From positions 138,491,001-138,555,000 of the forward strand of contig NC_084461.1 in assembly GCF_027409185.1 (NCBI RefSeq): a stretch of DNA of 64,000 nucleotides, read 5' to 3'. The stretch comes from Cynocephalus volans. Lineage: Eukaryota; Chordata; Mammalia; Dermoptera; Cynocephalidae. Positions 24,624 to 34,640 of this stretch are shown here, in pieces; the first letter of the stretch is position 1; each line of letters starts with the position of its first letter. A program made the position numbers and the translations under genes. The notes beneath the pieces were generated by a model that was given only the letters and a program-made list of their open reading frames with translations, was not told where the DNA came from and did not search any database.

Positions 24624-25175
24624 GTTTACCTTGCACTGGCAGCAGCAGCACTAGTGGCTGCAACTGCCTCACTGACATCATCAGTGTCCTTGGTGGCAAC
24701 AGGTTATCTCATGTATGTGGCAGCAGTGCTGGTCACTGCAACTGCCTCCCTCACATCTATGATGTCTATAGTGGCAGTTAGGTCACCTCATGAGGGCAGC
24801 AGGGGCACTGGAACTACCTGCCTCATGTCTGTGCAGTCTGCAGCAGCAATGGGGTCACCTCGTGGTGGTGGCAGGTGTGCCAGTGGCTGCAACTATATGC
24901 ATCGCATCTGTGCAGTCCACAGCAGCAGTGGGGTCACCTTGTGGAGGCAGAGGTGGTGCCAGCAGTTGGAACTACCTCTGTTGCATCTGCAGTGTCCTTG
25001 GCAACAGTGTGGTTACCTTGTGGCAGCCACAGTGGCACTGGTGGCTGCAACTGCCTCTGCCTCCTTTGCGTCTGCCGTGTCCTTGGCAGCAGCAGGGTTA
25101 ACTCATGGTGGCAGCAGTGGCAGAGGTGGTTGTAGTCACCTCCCTCATGTCTGCAGCATCTGTGGCTGAAGTGAC
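24624..25175 (-). repeat. ~79-bp tandem monomers in an L1 5'UTR, seven phased units
   Basis: As read on the forward strand, units begin with GGTTACC/GGTCACC-like heptamers at about 24624, 24702, 24781, 24853, 24932, 25011 and 25096. In six of the seven, a second anchor lies 30 bases into the unit: GTGGCTGCAACTGCCTC at 24654 and 25041, with variants at 24732, 24883, 24962 and 25126. The unit at 24781 is ~7 bases shorter before the anchor, which explains its 72-base spacing. Units are diverged from each other. More degenerate relatives seem to continue to about 24440 and 25220. Monomeric 5'UTRs are known from mouse L1, but this unit is not one I recognise. Confidence 0.8.
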
Positions 25176-25320
25176 AGGCCACCTGCAGGACTGCTGCTCT
25201 GCAGGGAGCTGCTCTGTGATGGGCGACAATTCTGTGACCAGCCAACGGTTCCAGCGACTGTGGCAGTGGGCCCATTTTGATTTTTTTCTGCTGAAGGAAT
25301 GTGCACTGGGCACCTCTAAT

Positions 25321-25332
25321 CCACCATCTTTG
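25321..25332 (-). promoter_or_regulatory. YY1-like site at the L1 5' terminus
   Basis: CAAAGATGGTGG on the reverse strand sits exactly at the first bases of the element. In human L1 a YY1 site (AAGATGG core) at +13 to +21 fixes the transcription start. The same core occurs in the L1-like 5' end at 37033-37041. Confidence 0.55.
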
Positions 25333-25480
25333 GGATATCAGTCCTTTATTTCAATATGTTCTGTGAAAATATTTTCTCCTAGCCTGTGGTTTCTCCTTTT
25401 TTTTTTTTTTTTTTTTTTTATTGTGGTAAGACATAACATAAGGACTGCCATTTTGAGTGTGATTTGTCTTTTAATTCTCT
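25333..25480 (-). mobile_element. Old L1 fragment, second half, with separate L1M 3' end
   Basis: 25333-25395 continues the ORF2 sequence interrupted at 19012 (target-site duplication, then the AAATATTTTCTCCTAGCCTG phrase). At 25398-25421 a T-run begins, followed by ATTGTGGTAAGACATAACAT, the reverse 3' end of an L1M-type element with its A-tail. This implies another L1 3' end joined here, through either a further insertion or a rearrangement. Confidence 0.65.
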
Positions 25481-27142
25481 TAACCCCCAAATTTTGTAGT
25501 CATTTTAAAATGTAAATTCTAACCCAGAAAGTGAAATACATGTTCTGTATTAAAGCAGAAGCAAGATGGGAGGCCTGAGCCCCATCCAGTAGTGCCTCTC
25601 CCTACCTCCTCAGGGGCCCAGTAGAACCTAGGCCTGTGCCATACAGTTTAGAAAACAACATTAACAATATTGCTATAAGTAAAAACATGATTTTGCTTTA
25701 GAAGAACATTGTATTTTCACTTTTGGTCCATGGGGTTTATATGAGCTTAGTACTCAGGTCTGGCAATGACAATCACAGCATTTTGTTCTATGTTATTTAG
25801 TGATTGGCTCATAGATAGAAATATAGTCAATCAGAGACAATCTCTAGACTCTCGCTGCAAAACTCATGGGTTTTTTTGCTGGATTTAGTCCTGAGCAAAT
25901 GTTAGTAGGATGTTTCTGGAAGCCATAATGCTGCCACATGGAATCTGAGTGGAAAGGCTGTTTGGAGGGGAACAAATCCAAAGGATGGAAGAGTCAGGTA
26001 AGGTTATCATCGTACACTCCCCTAGGACAAGCCATACCTGATCTATACCTGTACTTTCCACTACTTACAACCAAAAGAGTCCTAACTGATATAAGAGAAG
26101 ATGAGTACATTCTATATTATGTTATTTATCTCTGATAAAGGAAACTGTGGTTCTGAAGAGATTTTCCTATAACACCTGTGAGAATTTTCTAAAATCCTCA
26201 GTCTGGAACCTGATAACATGGTTTTCCCCTCCCTCCCTAGTCCTCTCTGGAGCATGGGATTTACATAGAAAAGACAGAAGTATTTTTATGAGAAGTAGAA
26301 CCATCAATGGCAATGACAAAAGGATGCACTTTTGATAAATAATGTAGACGCATTATTGCAAATCAGATGTGGATAACTGTGCACGTGGACTCTTTGACCT
26401 ACGCCTTATAATCCCATTTGGTGTACAATTTTATTCTGAGGCAGCAAAGCTACAATTGTATTGTACCATATGACTCTTGGATAATTTATATCAGAAAAAG
26501 AGAAAAGGAAGCAAGCAAGAAAGAAGCAGAGTTTCCATTTCTTAAAATGTATTTTGGTCTTTGGTTTCACTTGTCACCTCAGCAAGCTCCTTGCCAACAG
26601 AACAGAAAGACAGTGGGACCAAGGAATTATCTGACCTGAATATGCTTCCAACAGCCAACTGTAAACATGCCTTTGCTGGCAACAAATAGCTCAGACCTTT
26701 GCCAAGATAGAGCTGTTCTTCTGTTGATTATGAATTAACTTCATTTCTTAATAAAAGAAGCAGCTTTTTTCTTCTTCTCTTCCCTACAGATAACTTAGGT
26801 TATAATATAATAGTCTGTGCTCTAATTGAAACTACTATAATTAAGTCATTCAGTCTTAAGGATTTTGATTAATATGAATTTATTATACAAATGTTTACTA
26901 GAAAGTTGGATGTGTATCACGTAACAAGGTTATACTTGGATACTGCTTTATTTTTTGTGAAGTATTTTATTTTCCTAATTTCTTTATAAATCTGAGAGCT
27001 CAGTGGTTTCTTCTCTCTCTTTTAGGAAATTGGGAAACCCAGAGAAGAAGAGAAAGACTTTCATGAAATCAGTCTTGAAGTAATCAAATATAATTAGTGC
27101 ATAGGATGAAAATATGTGGTGGATTTTTTTCTCTTCTGGGAA

Positions 27143-27175
<33 letters not shown>

Positions 27176-28012
27176 TAATTGTTGATGCTGTAATATACCC
27201 AACCACATTTTTTAGAAAAAAATATTTTAGAAAAATGATCAAAGGAGAAAGATCTGATTGTTATTATCCTGAGAGTTGGTTCCCCCTCTCCTCAGAGGGA
27301 TTAACACATCACAAAGTGGTCAAAATATGTTATTGGTAAAGTTTTTTTCAAAGTGTTCTACACTTAGGAATGGGAGAAGATCACAGTGTGTGCCCTATTA
27401 CATGCTCAAGACAAACCCCATTTAGTTTACAATATTGTCCCTTTGGGTTTAGCATAAGGACAGCAATTTCAGAACTGGTGAGTTCTCAGTTTGCAACAGT
27501 TAACTATTCTACCACCTGAAGTTAAGAATATCAACTGATCACTTAATATGTATAACTGAATTATAAGTGAATGTTCCTAATTTTATATACATTTATTTTT
27601 AATGCTCCTACTACCAACACCAAACAAACAAGATTGCAACCAGTAGGGTCATAGACTGCTGAGCCAGAATTTTAAACAAAAAATGTTTTAATAAAATTTT
27701 GTGTTCTACCTCTAAAGGCAGCACTTGAACATTTAGATCAAATGTCAGACACATGGGTGCACTAAAAAAGTCAACAAAGTAGCTTCTAAAGCCACACATT
27801 CTCTTCTCATGTTCTCTATGCACCTTGTTTATATGTCCTTTAAGCTAAAGTGACCATATAGTTAATAAAACAAACTGGGGCACTTTTGAGACAGAAAGAG
27901 GATCCTATTAATAGATGCATTAGAACAACTGGCAGAAATGTAAATGGAACTGGCAAAATAGGATCTGTGTTCACTTTAATTATAATACTTTCAGAGATGA
28001 TTGTCAAGGTCA
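25481..28012. other. Unique sequence with A/TA simple repeat
   Basis: About 2.5 kb with no recognised transposon or gene. Several 60-74-residue frames are short and lack family features. An A20(TA)7 simple repeat lies at 27141-27175. Confidence 0.5.
27141..27175 (+). repeat. (A)20(TA)7 simple repeat
   Basis: Twenty A residues followed by a TA dinucleotide run. No retroposon body is recognisable upstream, so it may be either an orphan A-tail or a microsatellite. Confidence 0.85.
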
Positions 28013-28136
28013 ACATTCATTCATTTTATTTTATTGGGCACCTAATCTGCGCCAGAAACTGGAGATACAGCATACAAAAAGTCACAGTCCCTGCCCATAA
28101 AGAGATTATAGTCAAGTAGGGAAATTAAGAACCAAT
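28013..28136 (-). mobile_element. L2 3'-end fragment, reverse
   Basis: ATTCATTCATTTTATTTTAT, GGGCACCTAATCTGCGCCAG, GGAGATACAGCATACAAAAA and GTCCCTGCCCATAAAGAG are the L2 3' end read in reverse. Confidence 0.75.
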
Positions 28137-29055
28137 AAAGTTTCCAAGGGTAGAAGGAAAGGCTAATAAAGAGTAAGATATTAATTTTACCTGTTTGGTG
28201 TTCTGTTTGTGCTTCTGCATTTTTTTAAAAAATTCAGTGAAATCATACAACCGGCAGTTTTCTGTAGTAGATGGTATTAGAGCCCAGATCCTTTTCGCTG
28301 GAGAAAACTTCCTTCCCCCAGCAGTGTCAGCTGTTCAGAGCTCACAGCTGCCCCCAGAACAATTGCCTTTGCCTCTTGGAATTAGACCTACCAACCATGG
28401 GAATACCAAAAAAAAAAAAAAAAAAATTCTCTAGGACTGCAGAAAGCCAAGAGCTCTCATTCAGGCTGGGGCTCAACTGTGGTTTCATGATGTGTTATCA
28501 TCCTCAGATATTAGTATCCTATAGGGTATTTTAGAGTGTTATTAATATATGTAGATATTTGGGGATGCTTCTTTTACTATGTTATTAGGCTTGTGAAAGA
28601 ATTCCTCAGTGCTCTCCTAGAGGTTCTGAGTGGTGTACTGGGGTTTGGCTTATCCAGGGAGTTGACATTTCTGTTGGGCCAAAGGCATTCTGAATGGTGG
28701 CCTAACTGTGAAAATGTGGGGCTTTATTTGGGGACTTCAGCTGTTCCTGAAACCATTCCACTTGGGGTTTGGGCCCAGTGAAGCATCTTTTGTGTGGGAA
28801 TAAAGATCAGTTTTGGTTAGTGCAAGGACTAACAGCATAGTACAAAGTCATGGATGAGAAAAACTTTTTAAAAACAGAATCAATTAGTATGAAGTCAAAG
28901 AATCTTCACGGATCCACCCTAGAGGTTGAACAGATGAATATGAGAATAGATTTTATAATGAGAGAAAAAAAACCTTGTTTTCTATTGTAAATAGTAGAGA
29001 AAATGCTTTGGAAACAATGACACTGAAATCAGTTTGTGGCTGTTCAAGGTACTGC
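28137..29055. other. Unique sequence with a poly(A) run
   Basis: An A-run at 28408-28426 follows a moderately GC-rich stretch (28290-28405). This could be a small retroposed sequence, but I found no target-site duplication and recognise no source. The rest is featureless. Confidence 0.4.
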
Positions 29056-29244
29056 TACATAGAGGCACTGGTTTGAGTACTGGTTTCGTCACCTTACTGT
29101 GGAGTCTGAAGAAAGTTACTTATCCTCTGAATGTCAGTTTTCTTGCCTGTAAATGGGGACAATTATTTCTACCCAGTCTCTCTCATGTGGTTTTGAGAGG
29201 CTCAAAGGGGTAACAAAATGTTTTGGACCTATAAACTGTTAGGG
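29056..29244 (+). mobile_element. MIR SINE
   Basis: Forward MIR: GTACTGGTTTCGTCACCTTA, GAAGAAAGTTACTTATCCTC, TGTAAATGGGGACAATTATT and a GAGGCTCAAAGGGGTAAC 3' part. Confidence 0.75.
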
Positions 29245-29724
29245 AAACATAACCTTCAGAATAGTTTGTTGGGGCTCTTTAGTTTGTGTTTCACATTTTT
29301 GTCTCATAGGGTTTATTGACCTTGGCTTTATTAATCTAGGTCAGTGACTGAAATTTCAAAAGGCTAAATTTCCCAAGCAGGTAACATCCATAAGTGGATC
29401 TGCCAAGTAGAAACAGTGGGGAACTTCAGAGGCCCACCCTTCTAGAAGGGACAGCCCTACTCAGCACCATCCTTTTTGCCGTATGTGAATGTGGGCCTGG
29501 GGTTGCCAGAGTCTTTTTTTTTTTTTTTTTAATATGTTAGAGTTCTTTTAATATGTTGTGTGGGACAAATAAAGCTCAGTTATTATCCATAGCCAGCCTG
29601 CAGGCCACCAGTTTGCAATTTGTGCCTCTGTCCAAGAAGGATTTAAAATGAATTCAAATGTAGAATGCAATAAGGGAGAAAAGCAGAGGAGGGAATCAAA
29701 GGAATAGAGTAAGCTGTTCTCTGT
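29245..29724. other. Unique sequence with T-run
   Basis: Contains T18 at about 29513-29531 followed by a short direct repeat of TTTAATATGTT (29530, 29549). No gene or family recognised. Confidence 0.4.
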
Positions 29725-29852
29725 TGATCAATAAGAATTTATTAAGGTCTGCAGGCTGAATGCTTTCAGGGATGCTAACAAAACAGAAAACATGGTCTCT
29801 GACCTCAAAGAGCGCATAAGGCCCCTAGGGAAATATGCAAATACATGAAGTC
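29725..29852 (-). mobile_element. L2 3'-end fragment, reverse
   Basis: AAGAATTTATTAAGGTCTGC, GGGATGCTAACAAAACAGAA and CTGACCTCAAAGAGCGCATA correspond to the reverse L2 3' end. Confidence 0.65.
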
Positions 29853-30333
29853 TTAGAGAATGATAAAAAGCTGAGATATAATTAGGTGTGAGATAGCTCA
29901 GTACAGACCAGTGCCTCTAAAAGTGTGGTCTGCAGACTAGTGCCCTGTTTGTTACTCATCTGTGATAAGACATGAGCCAAAATTGAGAGTAAATGCTTAG
30001 AAACTTCCAGAGCAATTTGACAGAGTGCTTTTTTTGTCTGTTTAATCTAAAAAAAAAAAAAAGTTGGGGTTATATTTTTGACTTTGTTTTGTGTTTTATT
30101 TTTTAATCTTTATTTTTGTTGTAATTCACATTTATTGTATTTTACAAAGTATCAGTCAGCAGTGGGTTGACTTAACAAGCAAGCAAAAACCAAACCAACA
30201 GCACCAACGACCAACTGTTCTTTCACTATGGATATGTTGAGAAGCACTAGCAGACATCAGTGTTTGAGAAGTCAGAAGATGAATAATTTGCTATTAGATG
30301 GGAGTTGTTGGCTCTAGATTAGTTTACTGAATG
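29853..30333. other. Unique AT-rich sequence
   Basis: An A-run at 30048-30062 and T-rich sequence after it. Nothing else recognised. Confidence 0.4.
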
Positions 30334-30838
30334 ATCAATGTAAGAAAATAATCTAAGTGATTCATTTTCAGAAATAATTCAGGCCCAGCCCAAATGTTGT
30401 CTGACTGGTCCAGCCCATTCTTGTGGGGTCGCTGAATAGATAAAGTTGCCCTTGAGATGGTAATGAGTTAATAGCCCTTTATCATTCTCTTCATTTCCTA
30501 ATGTTTCTCCTTTCTCAGGGTTTTGGGTGGGCCTTATTCCCAGGCTTACCTTGAGCCCTCAGACAAAGAAATTTCCTACAAGGGGGTAGTAAATTGGGGT
30601 ACTTTTAGACGTCATCTGGGAAGATTGTGCACCCCGTAGTACTCTCAGCGAATGAGGAGGTGGGGGGCAGGGACTTGCACACTAGGAAATAAATTGCTCC
30701 TTACAGCCCTTTTCCGTGTGCCTGCCCGTCAGACACCCAAACCTTGCAAGGCTATAATTAAAGTCTCGCTTTGCTGTACCTCGTGTCTCCATGTCCATCC
30801 TTTGGCCTTGTATGGGTGAGGGTGTTTCTCACAATCAA
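30334..30838 (+). mobile_element. Solo LTR of an endogenous retrovirus, with 5-bp target-site duplication
   Basis: The element 30339-30833 (495 bp) starts TGTAAGA and ends TCTCACA. ATCAA lies directly on both sides (30334-30338 and 30834-30838). The 3' third has retroviral U3-R-U5 character: an ATTAAA signal (30757-30762) followed by CTCGCTTTGCTGT and a GT/CT-rich end. There is no internal sequence or second LTR, so it is a solo LTR left by recombination. A 5-bp duplication fits several ERV classes, so I do not assign one. No coding capacity. Confidence 0.8.
30757..30762 (+). promoter_or_regulatory. LTR polyadenylation signal (ATTAAA)
   Basis: A variant signal inside CTATAATTAAAG, followed 15-40 bases later by a T/GT-rich stretch, as at retroviral R regions. 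The overlapping TATAATTAAA could alternatively be the TATA box. Confidence 0.45.
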
Positions 30839-31925
30839 TTCTTTAAAAAGTATCAAAAAAATCACCTTAAACTGTTTTACTATAAGAGGCAGGGCATAAG
30901 ATGACAAATATTTAGAGGACAATATACTATGTTTAAGGGAAAACTTAACCTGTTACATAAAAACCATTGAGAAATTGAGATCTGCTGAGTCTGAAATTTG
31001 AAACATGAGAAATTGACATTCAGCTGAGCAGTCCTAGAAAATTCACAGCAAATTAGCCACTGGAAATTCACATTGAGACCAAAACTTCTTTGGGTGTGAG
31101 GGATCCCTCTTATTGAACCAATTGATAGTTTGGAAATTAATCATTCAGCAAACTGATTTACAACGAATAAATTTACTTCCAGAATTAGAGAAAGCTTTCT
31201 TGAGAAGGTAAGGCAGATCCCAAATTTCTCTCCTTACCACTTTGGCATGGAGGGAGACTGACTCATTGTGGTATTACAGAGGACATGTGTGCATAGAATG
31301 TGATGTATAGATAGTGCAAGGAAGCAGCTAGGATAGAAAACGTGGTGCCAGGCTGCCCTGGCAACTTTTTCTTTTGTAAGGACTCTCCTAACATCTTCTT
31401 CCGTTCTTCTCTCTTTTTATGGCATCATTTGTTCTTACTCCTAATCTGAGGTTCAAATGTTCATCAATTAGTAGATTAAGAAATACCCACTTTGTTAAGG
31501 AAGCCCATTCTCAAACGTGCCTTCCCTCACTCACAAGTATTGGGTGAGTGATTTCTTGGTGCCCGTCACTTTGCCAGCAGGTGCTAGAAACAGATGCTCC
31601 AAAGCCTTTTCATAATGTTTACAGTCACTTAGTATTAGTATTCCCCTTTTGTGCTATTTCAGTAGGGAATGCAGAATGGTGGTATTCAAATTCTATTAAT
31701 CATCATTCATTTATTAGCTAGAATATTTCTATAAAGAATAACTTTCCCTGAACAGCTATTTGATTACCCTGAGGTGCCATTCATACAAAAAACAGTGTTT
31801 GACTTTCCCTTTATTTATCATCATCAAATTTTTTAAAGGTAACATCATGATAAAACAATTGTTGAGACTGATGAAAAGATATTAGAGGAAGCAGTGTAAA
31901 ATAAATGCCAGAGAGAAGACTATAA
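30839..31925. other. Unique sequence
   Basis: No repeat or gene recognised in about 1.1 kb. Confidence 0.45.
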
Positions 31926-32090
31926 GAGGGTACTCGTGTACTTTTTTTTTTTTAACATATTTATCATCTTACTAACCAGCCTCCCAGCACCCCCCTCTCC
32001 TGATCTTAGCAACTGGCTGTCGGCGTTCCTGGCTGTACAATGGTGATCCAAATGTGTGCCCTCCACCAGCTTTCAAGGAAAGAGTTGCTG
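31926..32090 (-). mobile_element. Possible small retroposon with T-run, unidentified
   Basis: A T-run (31941-31953) is followed by ~135 bases of C-rich sequence unlike its surroundings. GAGGGTACT appears just before it (31926-31934) and just after it (32094-32102). This could be a target-site duplication or chance, since the second copy belongs to the mariner-type terminal repeat. Source unknown. Confidence 0.3.
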
Positions 32091-32569
32091 TATGAGGGTA
32101 CTTCAAAAAGTTCATGGAAAAATATAATTAAAATATAATATAAATCTTTCCATGAACTTTTTGAAGTACTGCCTTGGGTTGAGTTTTGCCCAAAAACTTA
32201 GTCTCTACCCTGACAATGTAAAGACGATGGGAAATCCTATTATGGTAATTGAAAGGTGGGGCCTTGAAGAGGTGATTAGATTACAGGACCATGCAGTATT
32301 GAATGGATTAAAAATGGTGGTTCTGAGGGCTTTACAAGAAGAGCACATGAGAAGTTAATCTCCCTCTCTGCTCTGCCATTTCACCATGTGCTACCCAGCT
32401 GTCACTAAAGTCACCGCCAAAGAACACCTTCACCAGATGTGTTCCTTGGACTTTGGAATTCCTAGCCTCTGAAAATGTAAGCAATAAATTTTGTTTTCTT
32501 TATAAATCACCCAGTTTCTGGTATTTATGTTATAAGCAACAGAAGTGGGCTAATACAAGAACCCTCATA
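32091..32569. mobile_element. Mariner-type MITE, split by a MaLR LTR
   Basis: The left arm 32093-32120 (TGAGGGTACTTCAAAAAG...) has its perfect complement in 32147-32169 continued at 32563-32567, once the LTR and one duplicated target copy are removed. TA dinucleotides flank it (32091-32092 and 32568-32569), as for Tc1/mariner insertion. The reunited element is about 80 bp, with 28-bp terminal inverted repeats and an AT-only 26-bp spacer. It has no coding capacity and would have been moved by a transposase elsewhere. Its transcript would fold into a near-perfect hairpin. Confidence 0.82.
32165..32562 (+). mobile_element. MaLR (MLT1/MST-like) solo LTR
   Basis: The LTR 32170-32557 starts TGCCTTGGGTTGAG and ends GCTAATACA. 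It has GGTGGGGCCTTGAAGAGGTG and AGCCTCTGAAAATGTAAGCA, then an AATAAA at 32483-32488 and AAATCACCCAGTTTCTGGTA near the 3' end. AGTAC (32165-32169) and AGAAC (32558-32562) are the target-site duplication, one mismatch. It landed inside the right terminal repeat of the mariner-type MITE and is therefore the younger of the two. Confidence 0.88.
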
Positions 32570-32571
32570 CA

Positions 32572-34070
32572 AGTATTCTAGGTTAAATATTTAGAGGCCT
32601 CATTAATGTGAGGCAAAATGGATATTGAACAGTTAAGCTCTGGGGAAAAAAATGTAAGCCACACATACAACCACATGACAGGATTCAGATTACAATATGT
32701 TTATATCTGGTACATTTAAATGGTGGCTGCCTTTCCAACATGCCAGATTTCTAGCTTTTCATTCTGAACTGTCGTTGTCTGTATTGTCTGTAAGAATGTT
32801 GGAGCATTATCAGGTCTCTGCTGTCACATAGATGATTTGTCCGCTAAGCATGATTCATGTCTATCACCAAAATTGCTCTTAATGTTTTTATTATCTAAAT
32901 ATTTTATGTTGTTTATATTTATTTGCTTTGCTTCTGTGGAGAGCTCTCTAGTCAGCTGTAGTTGCATAAAATCAGCACATTTTCGTCTCTGTCACACAGA
33001 TAGTGGCAGGAGACCCATGTGTGTGTGAGAGAGAAAAGAACTCTTAAAACAGTAAAATTCTGTTGAAAAAATCGATAGTTTGTTTTCTGTTTGGGAAAAA
33101 AAAATAAGTTTATAGATTTTTTTTCCCTAACACACAATATTGATGGGTTCCATTAAAGCCCATGAGAAATTCGATTTTTAATGGAGTTGTTCTTTCACAT
33201 ATGCCGAACAGATTGATTTAGGAAGTTCTTATTCACTCCATTTGAAGGCAAGCGTGAAAACTGTTTCATATGAACAAGGAATATACTAAAGCTAAGAAAA
33301 AAATTTCAAAACCAACCATGAGCAAAAGATACAGTTTCACTATATTTACAGATGCATTAACATAATTTTATTTAAAAAATAACATCCTTTTTATTGTGCT
33401 CAATTTAAGCCAAGAGGTAGTGAAATACCACTATATAACTCAGCACATCTTTCCATAAATGGCTTTGCATGTTCCAGGAGTTGTCATGCCAGACCCTAGA
33501 AACACTGAGAAGAGCATCCAAGTATGGATATCGCCTGCTTACATCTTAATAATGACCACTTCAAGCCTAAAACATATAATTAAGCTCCCAGCACTAAGCA
33601 TCTCAATGAAGGATATTGCTAAGTAACCAGTCTACAACCTATTTAATTAGCATAAACAAAAAAAGTACCACTTAGACTTGCTGTTGTGGGGCACCTGTGG
33701 GCCCTTTCCATTTACAGCACTTCGTGAGCAATTTTGAAAAGAGGAAGAGATAATGAAGATTATTACCCTGTTGCGCTGTTAGCCACACTTAGCTTTAAGA
33801 CTGGAAAGAATAAGAAATTAGAGGATCACATTAGCCCTTTTTCATATGAATTCTGAAAGTCATGAATGGTTAAGTAGATTTTATTCAAGACATAAGAAGC
33901 ATTCTGTGGGGACCTAATCATTAGAAGTCATTTCTCAACTTATTGAGCTTCCTTTGGTTTTTAAAGCTCATGGTAAGACTCAGGGAAAAAGGGGCTCCTG
34001 ACTTGACTCAATAAGCAACGTTTTGAAACATTCTCTTAAAGAGAACTTAGTAAAATAGATTACAGTCCGT
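32572..34070. other. Unique sequence
   Basis: About 1.5 kb with no recognised repeat or gene. Confidence 0.45.
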
Positions 34071-34072
34071 GT

Positions 34073-34640
34073 TCATTCAGTTATTTAACAGTAGCTTTAT
34101 TTTTTAGCACCTATTATATGCCTGGTATAGTACATGAATGTAGCAGTTGCTTACCCTGATGGAGCTGACCTTGTAAGAAATGGAAAGAAAATAAACAACT
34201 ACACATGGTGATAAGAGGAATTAAATGGTGACACAATAGAGAGCAATGGTGTTGGGAGAGGGTTTTTAAAATATTAAAGGGTTTTAAACAGGGAATTGAA
34301 GGGATTATTTTCAATAATCAATGTAGCTTCTGAGTAGATAAATTATTTTAGGAGAACAAGGGGCAAAGTAGGGAGACCAGTCGAGAGGTCATTGCAGTTG
34401 TCTGAGCAAGAAGATATGGTAATGGCTTAGACCAGGTCATTTTAGTGATGCTAGAGAGAAAAGAAGTGAAGGGATCCAAGATAAATGTGGGAGACAAATG
34501 CAGCAGAATCTGCTGGTGCTGAGAAAGGAAGGAATTAAAGTGATATTTAGGCTTCTAATATAGACAACTTGGTAGACCATGGTACTAGTTTGAGCAATAA
34601 AAATATGCAAAGGGAGGTTGGTTATTTAAAATCATAGTTT
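34073..34640 (-). mobile_element. L2 LINE 3' region, reverse (first copy)
   Basis: Starts with the L2 end (CATTCAGTTATTTAACAGTA, AGCACCTATTATATGCCTGG) and continues upstream into L2 3'UTR phrases: GGGTTTTAAACAGGGAATTG, GGGAGACCAGTCGAGAGGTC and ATTGCAGTTGTCTGAGCAAG. Non-coding. Confidence 0.75.

Larger units (their letters stand above)
19013..25332 (-). mobile_element. Full-length L1 inserted into an older L1, reverse
   Basis: A complete ~6.3-kb L1 lies between imperfect 15-bp direct repeats, GGATATCAGTACTTT (18998-19012) and GGATATCAGTCCTTT (25333-25347), which differ at one base. In sense order it has a ~1.06-kb GC-rich 5'UTR (25332-24271), ORF1 (24270-23282), a ~180-bp spacer, ORF2 (23104 to about 19317), a 3'UTR and a short A-tail (T-run 19031-19038). 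The extreme 5' end reads CAAAGATGGTGG, like the YY1 site at the start of primate L1s. Both ORFs are broken, so it is inactive. Confidence 0.93.
24271..25332 (-). promoter_or_regulatory. L1 5'UTR / internal promoter region
   Basis: The ~1.06 kb between the insertion boundary and the ORF1 start is strikingly rich in GCAGTGG/CCACTGC words and much more GC-rich than the surroundings. L1 5'UTRs carry the RNA polymerase II promoter that starts transcription at base +1. The region is built largely of tandem ~79-bp units (listed separately). CpG dinucleotides are few for the base composition, as expected for an old methylated copy. Long frames here in several phases are by-products of the repeat. Confidence 0.85.

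Noticed and set aside
24594..25169. 191-residue open frame, the longest on the forward strand in the region, with overlapping frames on both strands
   Set aside because: It lies antisense in the repetitive L1 5'UTR. Its length follows from the GCAGTGG-rich tandem units that lack stops in several frames, and the protein is low-complexity Ala/Val/Ser/Thr without a domain.
24440..25220. CRISPR-like regularly spaced repeat array
   Set aside because: Units are continuous tandem copies without unique spacers, and the DNA is mammalian.
24300..25280. CpG-island promoter of a host gene
   Set aside because: GC-rich but only a handful of CpGs per kilobase, and fully contained in the L1 5'UTR.
28290..28426. 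Processed pseudogene ending in poly(A)
   Set aside because: An A-run is present, but no recognisable source protein or transcript, no AATAAA upstream and no flanking duplication.
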